This document shows positions 17,477 through 25,344 of a DNA stretch of 64,000 nt, piece after piece. The stretch's first letter is position 1, and each line of letters opens with the position of its first letter. The DNA is taken from contig NZ_JNYJ01000022.1 in assembly GCF_000716715.1 (NCBI RefSeq), positions 184,395 through 248,394 on the forward strand, written 5' to 3'. Made by a program: the position numbers and the translations under genes. Source of the DNA: Dactylosporangium aurantiacum (GTDB lineage Bacteria; Actinomycetota; Actinomycetes; Mycobacteriales; Micromonosporaceae). The notes under the pieces were generated by a model, which saw nothing but the letters and a program-made list of their open reading frames with translations, had not been told where the DNA came from and made no database searches.

Positions 17477-18327
17477 CCGCCCTGCGGCGCAACGTGGCCG
17501 GCACGTGGGGCGCCGCCGGCGAGCGCTGGCTCGCGGACCTGCCCGACCTGCTCGCCGGCCTCGCCGCCGACTGGGGCCTGACCCTCGGCGCGCCGTACGA
17601 CCTCACGTACCACTACGTGGCCGCGGTGCGCCGCGCCGACGGCACCCCCGCGGTGCTGAAGGCCGGCTTCGAACTGTCGGCCGAGGCGGCGGCGCTCGCC
17701 GCGTTCGACGGCCACGGCGCCGCCCGCCTGCTGCGCGCCGACCCGGCCCGCGGCGCCCTGCTGCTGGAGCAGGTCAGCCCCGGCGACCGGCTGCGCGACC
17801 TCGCCGCCACCGACGACGCCGCGGCCACGGCGGTGCTCGCCGACCTCATGCGCCGGCTGCACGTGCCGCCCGTGCCGGGCCTGCCCACCGTCCTGTCCCA
17901 GGTCGGCGCGCTGGACCGGCACCGCGGCGCGGTCCCCGCCGACCTGGTCGCCGAGGCCGCCGCCGTCATGCGCCACCTGTGCGCGTCCGCACCCCGTACG
18001 GCGGTCCTGCACGGCGACCTGCACCACGACAACGTGCTGCGCGGCACCCGCGAGCCGTGGCTGGCCATCGACCCGCACGGCCTCGTCGGCGACCCCGGCT
18101 ACGAGGCCGGCTCGATCCTGTTCAACCCCGACCCCGGCGACCGCGACCCGGCGCTGACCGCCCTCGTCCCGGCCCGCCTGCGGCAGCTGTCCGCGGCCCT
18201 CGGCGAGCCGATCGACCGGCTCGCCGCCTGGGGCTTCGTCAAGGCCGTCCTGTCCTCGGTGTGGACCGCCGACGCCGGCGGCGGTCCGGACCGCGCCCTG
18301 GACGTCGCCCACCTCCTGCGTCCTTGA
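17461..18327 (+). CDS. APH(6)-like aminoglycoside/hydroxyurea phosphotransferase-family kinase
   Basis: A 288-residue protein of the aminoglycoside-phosphotransferase superfamily. The catalytic loop is VLHGDLHHDNVL and the metal-binding segment is AIDPHGLVGDPGYEAG, the arrangement of the streptomycin 6-kinase / hydroxyurea kinase group. The GTG at 17461 overlaps the esterase gene. Such enzymes phosphorylate small hydroxylated compounds; many genomic copies are not resistance genes. Self-protection or a biosynthetic phosphorylation are both possible, and the sequence does not decide. Confidence 0.85.
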   Translation: MVHILTALRRNVAGTWGAAGERWLADLPDLLAGLAADWGLTLGAPYDLTYHYVAAVRRADGTPAVLKAGFELSAEAAALAAFDGHGAARLLRADPARGALLLEQVSPGDRLRDLAATDDAAATAVLADLMRRLHVPPVPGLPTVLSQVGALDRHRGAVPADLVAEAAAVMRHLCASAPRTAVLHGDLHHDNVLRGTREPWLAIDPHGLVGDPGYEAGSILFNPDPGDRDPALTALVPARLRQLSAALGEPIDRLAAWGFVKAVLSSVWTADAGGGPDRALDVAHLLRP

Positions 18328-18420
18328 CCGGCCCGCAGGCAGCGCTGCAGGCGCTCGTGCCCTGCCACAGGCACCGTCGGGGCGCCCTGACCGACGCGAC
18401 CAGCGCTCGACCCACCCCGT

Positions 18421-20748
18421 TCAGGGGGCGTCGGGGAGGCGGGACAGCAGGGCATCGCCCCACGGGTAGTCGGTGTCGCCGATGAGGGCGTCCGCGGTGG
18501 CGCGCTCCGCCACGGCGGCGGCGACGTCGCCCCGGGTGTTGAGGACGGCGGCGACGCGCAGGCGGGCCTCGCCCTCGCGGACGCGGTCGCCGAGGCGGGC
18601 GTAGCGGTCGGCGGCCTCGCGGTACCGCAGCAGGGCCGTGCCGAGGTCGTCGCGGCGTTCGGCGACGAGGCCGAGGCCGAGCAGCGCACCGCCGACGGCG
18701 GCGCCGTTGCCGATGCGTTCGGCGAGGGTGCGCATCCGGCCGAAGCCGCGTTCGGCGTCGTCCCAGCGGCCGTCGCTCTCGGCGGTCCAGGCCAGCTCCT
18801 GGTGGTAGTACGCGAGCAGGTAGTCGTCGCCGGCGCGGGCGGCGACGGCCTCGACCTCGGCGGTGACCGCGTCGGACTCGGCCCGGCGCCCGGCGAACCG
18901 GTACGCCAGGCCCAGCACCAGGCGCACCCAGCCGGCCTGCGCCGTCTCCGCGTCGGCCGGCAGCAGCTCCCGGGCCCGTTCCATCATCGGCACGCTGAGC
19001 TCGTGGCGGCGGAAGTTGTTGTACAGGGTGCCCAGCGCGGTGCGTACCTCCACCTCCTCGTCGACGCGGCCCAGCTCGACGAACAGGTCCAGGGCCCGCA
19101 GCAGCGCCGCCTCGGACTCCGCGAAGCGGTGCAGGTCCCGCAGCGCCTCGCCGCGCCGGCGCACCGTCTGGGCGGTCTCCCACCGGTCGCCGGCGGCCTC
19201 GGCGAGGGCGACGGCCTCGTCCGCGGGCGGCAGGGCCCGCTGGACCTCCCCGGCGATCGTCAGCGAGTGCGACACCCAGCGCAGCGCCCTGGCCCGCCCG
19301 ACCCGGTCGGCGCCGGCGGCGTCCGCGGCGGCCGTCCACATCGCGACGCGGTCGAACGGGTCGGTGACGTCCGGTTGCACGGCGTCGACGAGCGCCGTCA
19401 CGGCACCGTGCCGGCCCGTGGCGACGCCCTCGGCCAGCACCGCGGGCAGCCCCGCGGCGTCCGTGCCGGCGGGCCGCGCCCGGTGCCGGTCCAGCAGCCA
19501 GTCGAGCAGGCGCTGCGAGGTCTCCGCGTGCTCCTGCGCGGTCAGCGTCTCGGTGGCGAACAGCCGCAGCAGGTCGTGCAGGTGGAACCGGTCGGGGCCG
19601 GGCGACTCGACCAGGAACGCGTCGACGAGCCGGTCCATCGACTGCCGCGCGGCGGCCTCGTCGACGCCCGCGCGGGCGGCCGCGGCGGCGAGGGTGAACA
19701 CCTGCCCCGGGTGCGACCCGGCCCGGCGGAACACCAGCCGGTCCACTTCGGACAGTTCGGCGTACGCGGCCTGGAACGTCGAGCGCACCGCCAGATCGCC
19801 CTGGCGCAGCTCGTCAAGGCGCCGGTGCTCGCCCGCGAGCCGCTCCGCCAGCGCCGACGGCGTCCACTGTGGACGGGCACGCAGCCGGCCGGCGACGATG
19901 AGCACGGCGAGCGGCAGCCCCGCGCAGGCGGCGACGAGCGCCCGCGCACCATCGGGGTCACGGCGCACCGTGCCGGCGCCGGCGACGCGTTCGAGCAGCT
20001 CGACGGCGGCGTCCTCGGGCAGCGCGGCGAGGGGTACCGCATGCGCGTTGGCGACCCCGGTCAGCTGCCGCCGGCTGGTGACGATCGTGGCGCACCGGGC
20101 CCCGCCCGGCAGCAGCGCGGCCACGTGCGCGGCGTCGCGGGCGTCGTCGAGCAGCACCAGCACGGCCCGGTCGGCCACGGCGGAGCGGAACCGCGCGGCG
20201 AGCTCCTCGGTGCCACCCCGGCGCTCGTCCTCGGGCACACCGAGCGCGGCCAGGAACCGGCCCAGCACCGCCTCCGGCGCGACCGGCTCCGCCGACGCGC
20301 CGCGCAGCGTCGCGAACAGCTGCCCGTCAGGGAACTGGGGCCGCAGCGCGTGCGCGGCGCCGAGCGCCAGCGACGTCTTGCCGGTGCCGGGCGCCGCGGC
20401 CAGCGTCACCACCGGCGACTCGCCGCTGAGCACCCGCACGATCTCGGCGACCTCGGCGTCCCGCCCCAACAGCGGCGTCGCCGCGGGCAGCTCGGCCGGC
20501 GCGGCCGGCCCGGGCGGCGGCCCCGGCACTGGTGCGGGCCCGGGCCCCGGCGGCGGCGCCGGCTGCTGCCAGAGCGCCAGCCCCGCACCGGCCAGGCCGA
20601 GGACCCCGACCGCGGGCCAGGCCAGCCATGCCACCTCGTCCAGCGGGTCCGGCAGGGTGCCACCGGTGGCGACGTTGACGGCCACCGCGAGCAGGACCGA
20701 GAACAGCCCCGACACGACCGCCAGCAGTACCCCCGACCGACTCCGCAT
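18421..20748 (-). CDS. Membrane-anchored STAND (NB-ARC-like) ATPase with TPR repeats
   Basis: A 775-residue protein starting at the ATG at 20748. Two hydrophobic segments near residues 7-28 and 40-58 should anchor it, followed by a Pro-Gly linker. The NTPase domain has a P-loop (APGTGKTSLALG), a Walker B-like strand (VLVLLDDARD) and a sensor-type TSRRQL, then a winged-helix region (DLLRLFATETL). The C-terminal half is a series of TPR-like helical pairs. This resembles the NB-ARC-TPR part of AfsR/SARP regulators but without a DNA-binding domain. STAND proteins act as ligand-triggered switches. No effector domain is visible, so its output is unknown. Confidence 0.85.
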   Translation of the reverse strand: MRSRSGVLLAVVSGLFSVLLAVAVNVATGGTLPDPLDEVAWLAWPAVGVLGLAGAGLALWQQPAPPPGPGPAPVPGPPPGPAAPAELPAATPLLGRDAEVAEIVRVLSGESPVVTLAAAPGTGKTSLALGAAHALRPQFPDGQLFATLRGASAEPVAPEAVLGRFLAALGVPEDERRGGTEELAARFRSAVADRAVLVLLDDARDAAHVAALLPGGARCATIVTSRRQLTGVANAHAVPLAALPEDAAVELLERVAGAGTVRRDPDGARALVAACAGLPLAVLIVAGRLRARPQWTPSALAERLAGEHRRLDELRQGDLAVRSTFQAAYAELSEVDRLVFRRAGSHPGQVFTLAAAAARAGVDEAAARQSMDRLVDAFLVESPGPDRFHLHDLLRLFATETLTAQEHAETSQRLLDWLLDRHRARPAGTDAAGLPAVLAEGVATGRHGAVTALVDAVQPDVTDPFDRVAMWTAAADAAGADRVGRARALRWVSHSLTIAGEVQRALPPADEAVALAEAAGDRWETAQTVRRRGEALRDLHRFAESEAALLRALDLFVELGRVDEEVEVRTALGTLYNNFRRHELSVPMMERARELLPADAETAQAGWVRLVLGLAYRFAGRRAESDAVTAEVEAVAARAGDDYLLAYYHQELAWTAESDGRWDDAERGFGRMRTLAERIGNGAAVGGALLGLGLVAERRDDLGTALLRYREAADRYARLGDRVREGEARLRVAAVLNTRGDVAAAVAERATADALIGDTDYPWGDALLSRLPDAP

Positions 20749-21057
20749 GCAGCGATCTTCGCCGATCCTGCGCCTCGTCACCAACCCCGGGTGGTGGTCA
20801 CGCCCCGCATCCGCCGGTCCGGCCCGGCACCGGTGTCGTGACCGCCGGCAGTCCGGCGAACGCAACGTGTGCACGACAGCGGGCCCCGGCTTCGTGAGCC
20901 AGGACCCGCCGTCTGTGGCGCCGCTTGCCTCCGCAGTCGATAGGGCGGTACGGGGGCGAAGGGCTTCTCTTCTCTGGTTGCCTCGCCCGGCGGAGGTTCA
21001 AACCTCTCCGGCGCGGCCAATTCGAGTCCACAGTGGATGATGGTCCGGCGGGTGCGG
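20749..21057. other. Intergenic region of about 310 bp
   Basis: It separates the leftward STAND gene from the end of the MarR gene. A tRNA-like 3' end was considered at 20917-21019 and rejected because no anticodon arm can be formed. A hairpin GGGCGA...TCGCCC occurs around 20954-20987. No coding sequence is supported. Confidence 0.4.
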
Positions 21058-21558
21058 TCAGCTCTCCTCGGCGGCGGCCAGCAGCTCGCGCAGCAGTGCG
21101 GCGAGCTGGCGGCGGCGCGGCTCGGGGAGCCGCTCGAGCACCTCCCGCTGCGCGGCGAGGCCCACGGCGACGGCCTCGTCGATGAGGGTGCGGCCGGCGC
21201 CGGTGAGCGTGATGACGAGGCCGCGGCGGTCGGCGGGGTCGGGCGAGCGGGCCACCAGCCCGGCCCGCTCCAGGCGGTCGAGCCGGCCGGTCATGCCGCC
21301 GGACGTGAGCATCAGCGAGGCGGCGAGCGCCTTGGGCGACAGCTGGAACGGCGCGCCCGCCCGGCGCAGCGTGGCGAGCACGTCGAACTCGCCCCGGTTG
21401 ATGCCCAGCGCGCCGTAGACCCGCTCCTGCCGGTCGCCGACGATGCGGGCCAGCCGGTACACCCGGCCGAACACCGCCATCGCGTCGGTCTCCAGGTCGG
21501 GCCGCTCGCGCCGCCACTGCTCGACGATCCTGTCGACGTCATCTGCCACGTCCCGCAT
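21058..21558 (-). CDS. MarR-family transcriptional regulator
   Basis: A 166-residue winged-helix protein. The recognition region is LSPKALAASLMLTSGGMTGRLDRLERAGLV and the wing is SPDPADRRGLVITLT, both typical of MarR. It is transcribed away from an EamA-family exporter, and a 28-bp palindrome lies between them. The standard model is that the regulator represses both promoters and is released by a small ligand that the exporter removes. The ligand is unknown. Confidence 0.93.
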   Translation of the reverse strand: MRDVADDVDRIVEQWRRERPDLETDAMAVFGRVYRLARIVGDRQERVYGALGINRGEFDVLATLRRAGAPFQLSPKALAASLMLTSGGMTGRLDRLERAGLVARSPDPADRRGLVITLTGAGRTLIDEAVAVGLAAQREVLERLPEPRRRQLAALLRELLAAAEES

Positions 21559-21575
21559 TCTCGCACATCTTGCAT

Positions 21576-21603
21576 CTAAGTAGCTTAGTGCTAAGCTACT
21601 TAG
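21576..21603. promoter_or_regulatory. 28-bp palindromic MarR-type operator
   Basis: CTAAGTAGCTTAG at 21576-21588 is repeated in perfect inversion as CTAAGCTACTTAG at 21591-21603 with a TG centre. It ends two bases before the EamA ATG (21606) and 17 bp upstream of the MarR start, so binding would block both genes. Its AT-rich composition stands out from the surroundings. Confidence 0.8.
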
Positions 21604-21605
21604 TC

Positions 21606-22595
21606 ATGAGGAACCTTGCGCTGGCGACCGCCGCGGCACCGGCCCTGTGGGGCACCACGTATCTCGTGACGACCGAGCTGCTGCCCGACGGCCGGCCGCT
21701 GCTCGCCGGGACGCTGCGCGCCCTGCCCGCCGGGCTGCTGCTGGTCGGGGTCGTCGCCGCCCTCGCCGGCCGGCGCGCCCTGCCCTCGGGCGCCTGGTGG
21801 TGGCGGGCGGCCGTGCTCGGCTTCCTGAACATCGGCCTGTTCTTCGCCCTGCTGTTCGTCGCGGCCTACCGGCTGCCCGGCGGCATCGCGGCGGTGCTCG
21901 GCGCGCTCGGTCCGTTCGTGGTGGCGGCGCTGGCGTTCGCGCTGCTGGGGCAGCGCCCCGGGCTGCGCGTCCTGGCGGCGGGCACGGCCGGCCTGGCCGG
22001 CGTCGCCCTGCTGGTGCTGCGCTCCGACGCCGCCCTCGACCCGATCGGCCTCGCCGCCGCGGCCGCCGGCATGGTGTCGATGTCGCTCGGCACCGTCCTG
22101 GGCCGCCGCTGGGGCGCCCCTTCCGGCCTGCCGGACCGGCGCACCGCGCTGCTGGCGCTGACCGGCTGGCAGCTGACCGTCGGCGGGCTGCTCCTCGCCC
22201 CGGTGATGCTCGCCGTGGAGGGTCTCCCGCCCGCGCTGACCTGGACGAACGTCACCGGGTTCGGCTACCTGTCGGTGGTCGGCACGGCCGGCGCGTACTT
22301 CGTGTGGTTCCGCGGGGTGACGGCGCTCGCCCCGGCCAGGGTCAGCCTGTTGAGCCTGCTCAGCCCGGTGGTGGCGGCCGTGCTCGGCTGGCTCGCCCTG
22401 GACCAGTCGCTGTCGGCCGGCCAGCTGCTGGGGGCCGCCGCCATCCTCGCCGCCGTCGTGGTGGGCACCCGCACCCCGGTGGAGGCCGCGCCCTCGGCAC
22501 CCGGCGCGTCGTCACCGGCCCCGGCGGCGCGGGCTTCCACGCTGCCGTCATTGGCGCTGCCGGCTCCTGTACCGCCGGTGCCGGCCGGGCGGTAG
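21606..22595 (+). CDS. EamA/DMT-family exporter
   Basis: A 329-residue membrane protein with about ten hydrophobic segments in two EamA repeats, beginning MRNLALATAAAPALWGTTYLV. The C terminus is an Ala-Pro-Ser-rich tail. The ATG at 21606 is the first credible start because sequence upstream is occupied by the perfect operator palindrome; no ribosome site can fit between them, so the transcript may be leaderless. It is paired with the divergent MarR regulator and probably exports a metabolite or toxicant. Confidence 0.9.
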   Translation: MRNLALATAAAPALWGTTYLVTTELLPDGRPLLAGTLRALPAGLLLVGVVAALAGRRALPSGAWWWRAAVLGFLNIGLFFALLFVAAYRLPGGIAAVLGALGPFVVAALAFALLGQRPGLRVLAAGTAGLAGVALLVLRSDAALDPIGLAAAAAGMVSMSLGTVLGRRWGAPSGLPDRRTALLALTGWQLTVGGLLLAPVMLAVEGLPPALTWTNVTGFGYLSVVGTAGAYFVWFRGVTALAPARVSLLSLLSPVVAAVLGWLALDQSLSAGQLLGAAAILAAVVVGTRTPVEAAPSAPGASSPAPAARASTLPSLALPAPVPPVPAGR

Positions 22596-22641
22596 CACCC
22601 CGGCCGGCCAGGTGCGGACGGCGCTGCGGGCGTGGCGCGGC

Positions 22642-22696
22642 GGGCCAGGCGCGGGCCAGGCGCGGGCCAGGCGCGGGCCAGGCGCGGGCCAGGCGC
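22642..22696. repeat. Five tandem 11-bp repeats
   Basis: GGGCCAGGCGC is repeated five times without change and then partly a sixth time, ending at the stop codon of the TetR gene. It lies between the convergent EamA and TetR genes. It is one of several short tandem arrays at gene junctions in this window. Confidence 0.9.
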
Positions 22697-22701
22697 GGGC
22701 G

Positions 22702-23274
22702 TCAGGTGGGCGGCGGGTCGAGGACCGCGCGGAGCAGGTGCTCGGCGGTGGCGGCGAGCCGGTCGTGGTCGAGGGTGTCGTCGAGCACGGTCTGCAGCAG
22801 CAGGCCCTGGTACACGGCGATGAAGACCCTGACCAGGGAGTCCAGGTCGACCCCGGGCGGCAGCGGGGCATCGGCGAGCAGGTCGGCGGCCTGGGCCACG
22901 GGCCGGTCGACGCCGGAGCGGACCAGGTCGCGGATCGGCGCGGAGCGGACCGTCTCGGCCCACACCTGCAGCGAGAGCCGCAGGGCGTCGCGGGCGGCCG
23001 GGTCGCCGAGGCCGCGCAGCAGCTCGCGGTACGTGCCGAACGGGTCCTGCTGGAAGCGGCGTTCACGCTGCTCGTGGCGTTCGGTGACGATGGCGGCGAT
23101 CATGTCGTCCTTGCCGGTGAAGTACCGGTAGACGAGGCCGGCGCTGACCCCCGACTCGCGGACGATGTCCTGCACCGAGGTGCGGTGGAAGCCCTGGCGG
23201 GCGAAGCAGGCGGCGGCCGCGTCGAGGATCTGGCGGCGGCGGGCGGCGAAGTGGGCGTCGTCGACCTTCGGCAT
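22702..23274 (-). CDS. TetR-family transcriptional regulator
   Basis: A 190-residue TetR protein. The helix-turn-helix is in ILDAAAACFARQGFHRTSVQ followed by DIVRESGVSAGLVYRYFTGK. The ATG at 23274 shares its A with the stop of the upstream methyltransferase gene, so the two are co-translated. No operator is seen immediately upstream because the promoter must lie before the methyltransferase. Target and ligand are unknown. Confidence 0.92.
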   Translation of the reverse strand: MPKVDDAHFAARRRQILDAAAACFARQGFHRTSVQDIVRESGVSAGLVYRYFTGKDDMIAAIVTERHEQRERRFQQDPFGTYRELLRGLGDPAARDALRLSLQVWAETVRSAPIRDLVRSGVDRPVAQAADLLADAPLPPGVDLDSLVRVFIAVYQGLLLQTVLDDTLDHDRLAATAEHLLRAVLDPPPT

Positions 23275-24230
23275 CAGCGGCCACCGTCCACGGCCGCACC
23301 ACCGTCCACGGCCGCGCCACCGTCCGCGGGGGCTTCCACCACGGCGCGGGCGACCCGGTAGAACTCGGCGGTCGGCTCGGCCCGGCGGGACGCGGGCAGG
23401 AACCGCTCCGCGGCGGCCCTCGTCGACAGGTCCTCCACCAGCCGCAGCCCCCGGGCGCGCAGGTACGCGGGCACCTCGGCCGGATCGAGGCCGAACGTCC
23501 ACGGCTCCCCCTCGCGGCGCACGGCGTCGTGCCACTCGGCCGCGCCGGCGAAGGTGGCGGTGCCGTCGAGGACGGCGCGGTGGACGTACGTGACGATGAC
23601 GGTGCTGCCCGGCGGGCACAGCGCGACCAGTCCGCGCAGCGTGGCGTCGACCGACGCGGCGTCCAGGTAGTTGGTGACGCCCTCCCAGATCACGGCGGTG
23701 CGCCGGGCCGGGTCGAAACCGGCGGCGCGCAGGACCGTGCCGAGGTCGTCGGCGGTGAGGTCGGCGGGGACGAACACCACGCCCGGGCGGGCGGCACCGC
23801 CGAGGCGGCGGCGCTTGGTCGCCTGGGTCGCCGGGTGATCGACCTCGAACCACGTCACGCCCGGCGCCGCACGCCCGTCCCGGCTCCACGTCGCGTCGGG
23901 TGCGGTGCGGTGGGCGCGGCTGTCGAAGCCGGCGCCGAGCAGCACCACCTGGCGGGCGCCGCCGGTCAGGGCCGCGGCGAGCCATTCGTCGATGAGGCGG
24001 GTGCGCACCACGGCGGAGGCGCGCGGACCGCCGGACCAGCGCCGGTCGATGTAGCGCACGAGCGCGCCGTGCACGCCCGGCAGCCGGCACAGCGCGACCA
24101 CGGTGCGGTGCCGGCGGGGCAGCAGCCGGCGGGCGGGCGGGTCGCGGAACAGCCCGCCACCGGGCCGGACCGTCTCCAGGGCGCGGAACAGCGCGACGTG
24201 CTCGGCGGTGCGGCTGCTGCGGTCGATCAC
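23274..24230 (-). CDS. Class I SAM-dependent methyltransferase, LCM-like (PF04072-type)
   Basis: The protein of about 318 residues carries SRTAEHVALFRALETVRP at its N terminus, the SAM motif VVLLGAGFDSRAHR, the acidic loop WFEVDHPATQATK and the post-motif VIWEGVTNYLD, all features of the leucine-carboxymethyltransferase-like O-methyltransferase family common in actinomycetes. The GTG at 24230 avoids overlap with the upstream ROK gene; a GTG at 24254 would overlap it by 20 bp. The C terminus is a short GGAAVDGGAAVDGG repeat. Substrate unknown; the TetR gene follows directly. Confidence 0.85.
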   Translation of the reverse strand: MIDRSSRTAEHVALFRALETVRPGGGLFRDPPARRLLPRRHRTVVALCRLPGVHGALVRYIDRRWSGGPRASAVVRTRLIDEWLAAALTGGARQVVLLGAGFDSRAHRTAPDATWSRDGRAAPGVTWFEVDHPATQATKRRRLGGAARPGVVFVPADLTADDLGTVLRAAGFDPARRTAVIWEGVTNYLDAASVDATLRGLVALCPPGSTVIVTYVHRAVLDGTATFAGAAEWHDAVRREGEPWTFGLDPAEVPAYLRARGLRLVEDLSTRAAAERFLPASRRAEPTAEFYRVARAVVEAPADGGAAVDGGAAVDGGR

Positions 24231-24234
24231 GCCG

Positions 24235-25317
24235 TCAGAATAATGAACGAACACCCATTTTTGAAGGGATGCCGTACGCGGCGTCGAGCACCTGCATGGC
24301 CGCCCCCGCGGCGATCACGTCGGCGCCCAGCTCGGCGAGGGTCACCGACACGTCCTGCCAGTGCGAGCGGGGGATCTCGGCTCGGGTGGCGTGCTCGTAC
24401 ACCTCGGGGTGCCGCAGCAGGTCGGCGCCGGCGAGCACGACGTGGTTGACGTCGGTGGTCCGCAGCAGGTTGACGATGCCGGTGGCGAGCACCCGCGCGG
24501 CGGTGTCGAGCCGGCCGGCGGCCACGGCGGTGTCGTGCAGGATCTCCAGGCACCCCGACCGCCCGCAGACGCAGCGCGGGCCGTCGAGCTGCATGACCGT
24601 GTGGCCGAACTCGCCGGCGTTGGTGTGCGCGCCGCGGTACGCCGCACCGCCGAGCCACAGGCCCGCGCCGATCCCCGACTCGACCATGATCAGGGCGCCG
24701 TCGCGGAACGTGGGCCCGCGCCGCCACGCCTCCGCGGTCACGCCGGCCGTGACGTCCTTGTCCAGGTGTACGGGCACCCCCAGCGCCTCCTGGGCGAGCT
24801 GCCGCAGCGGCACGTCGTGCCAGTGGCGCAGCCGGTGCGCGTCGCGGACGATGCCGGCGGCGTGGTCGAGCGGGCCGACCATGCCGATGCCGACGCCGAC
24901 CGGGTCGCCGCCGGTGCGCCGGGCGTCCCGCCGGACCGCGTCGAGCAGCTGGCCGGGGGTGAAGTCGGGCGGCAGCGGCGTGACCGTCGAGGTGAGCACC
25001 GTGCCGGCCAGGTCGGTGAGGACGGTGCGCAGCGTCCGGCGGGCCACGTGGATCCCGACCGCGTGCCGGCTGCCGGGCACCAGGCGGTAGATGCTGGCCG
25101 GCTTGCCGACGCCCTGCCGGCGCACCCCGCAGACCTCGACCAGGCCCTGCCCGGTGAGGCGGCCGAGGACCTTCGACACGGCCTGCGGCGTGAGACCGGT
25201 CGCCTCGGCGACGCCCGCACGGTCGAACTCGGCCCTGGTGCGGGCGAGCGCGACGACGAGGGACTCGTTGTAGTCCCGCAGGTGCTCCAGGTGAGCGCCG
25301 GGCGTGTCCATGCCCAT
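24235..25317 (-). CDS. ROK-family transcriptional regulator
   Basis: A 360-residue protein with an N-terminal winged helix (AGVAEATGLTPQAVSKVLGRLTGQG) and a ROK sugar-kinase-like domain. The ROK landmarks are NAGEFGHTVM and the zinc-binding CVCGRSGCLEIL. It is divergent from an MFS transporter with a 13-bp inverted repeat in the 27-bp gap, so it probably controls that transporter in response to a sugar or related ligand. The downstream methyltransferase may share its transcript. Confidence 0.92.
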   Translation of the reverse strand: MGMDTPGAHLEHLRDYNESLVVALARTRAEFDRAGVAEATGLTPQAVSKVLGRLTGQGLVEVCGVRRQGVGKPASIYRLVPGSRHAVGIHVARRTLRTVLTDLAGTVLTSTVTPLPPDFTPGQLLDAVRRDARRTGGDPVGVGIGMVGPLDHAAGIVRDAHRLRHWHDVPLRQLAQEALGVPVHLDKDVTAGVTAEAWRRGPTFRDGALIMVESGIGAGLWLGGAAYRGAHTNAGEFGHTVMQLDGPRCVCGRSGCLEILHDTAVAAGRLDTAARVLATGIVNLLRTTDVNHVVLAGADLLRHPEVYEHATRAEIPRSHWQDVSVTLAELGADVIAAGAAMQVLDAAYGIPSKMGVRSLF

Positions 25318-25327
25318 ATCCTATTAC

Positions 25328-25340
25328 GCAACAGCGTTGC
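25328..25340. promoter_or_regulatory. Inverted repeat, candidate ROK operator
   Basis: GCAAC-AGC-GTTGC lies between the divergent ROK (start 25317) and MFS (start 25345 or 25354) genes, in an AT-rich patch. Its position allows control of both promoters. Confidence 0.55.
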
Positions 25341-25344
25341 TAAA

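Noticed and set aside
17461..18327. Calling the APH(6)-like kinase an antibiotic-resistance gene.
   Set aside because: The family is broad and the context is not an aminoglycoside cluster; only the fold can be supported.
20917..21019. tRNA-like end: GGCGCCG at the 5' side pairs with CGGCGCG before G-CCA, and a TTCAAAC loop resembles a T-loop.
   Set aside because: The T-stem pairs poorly with a seven-base loop, position 1-72 is mismatched, the length is 103 nt, and no anticodon stem with a T-33-type loop can be formed.
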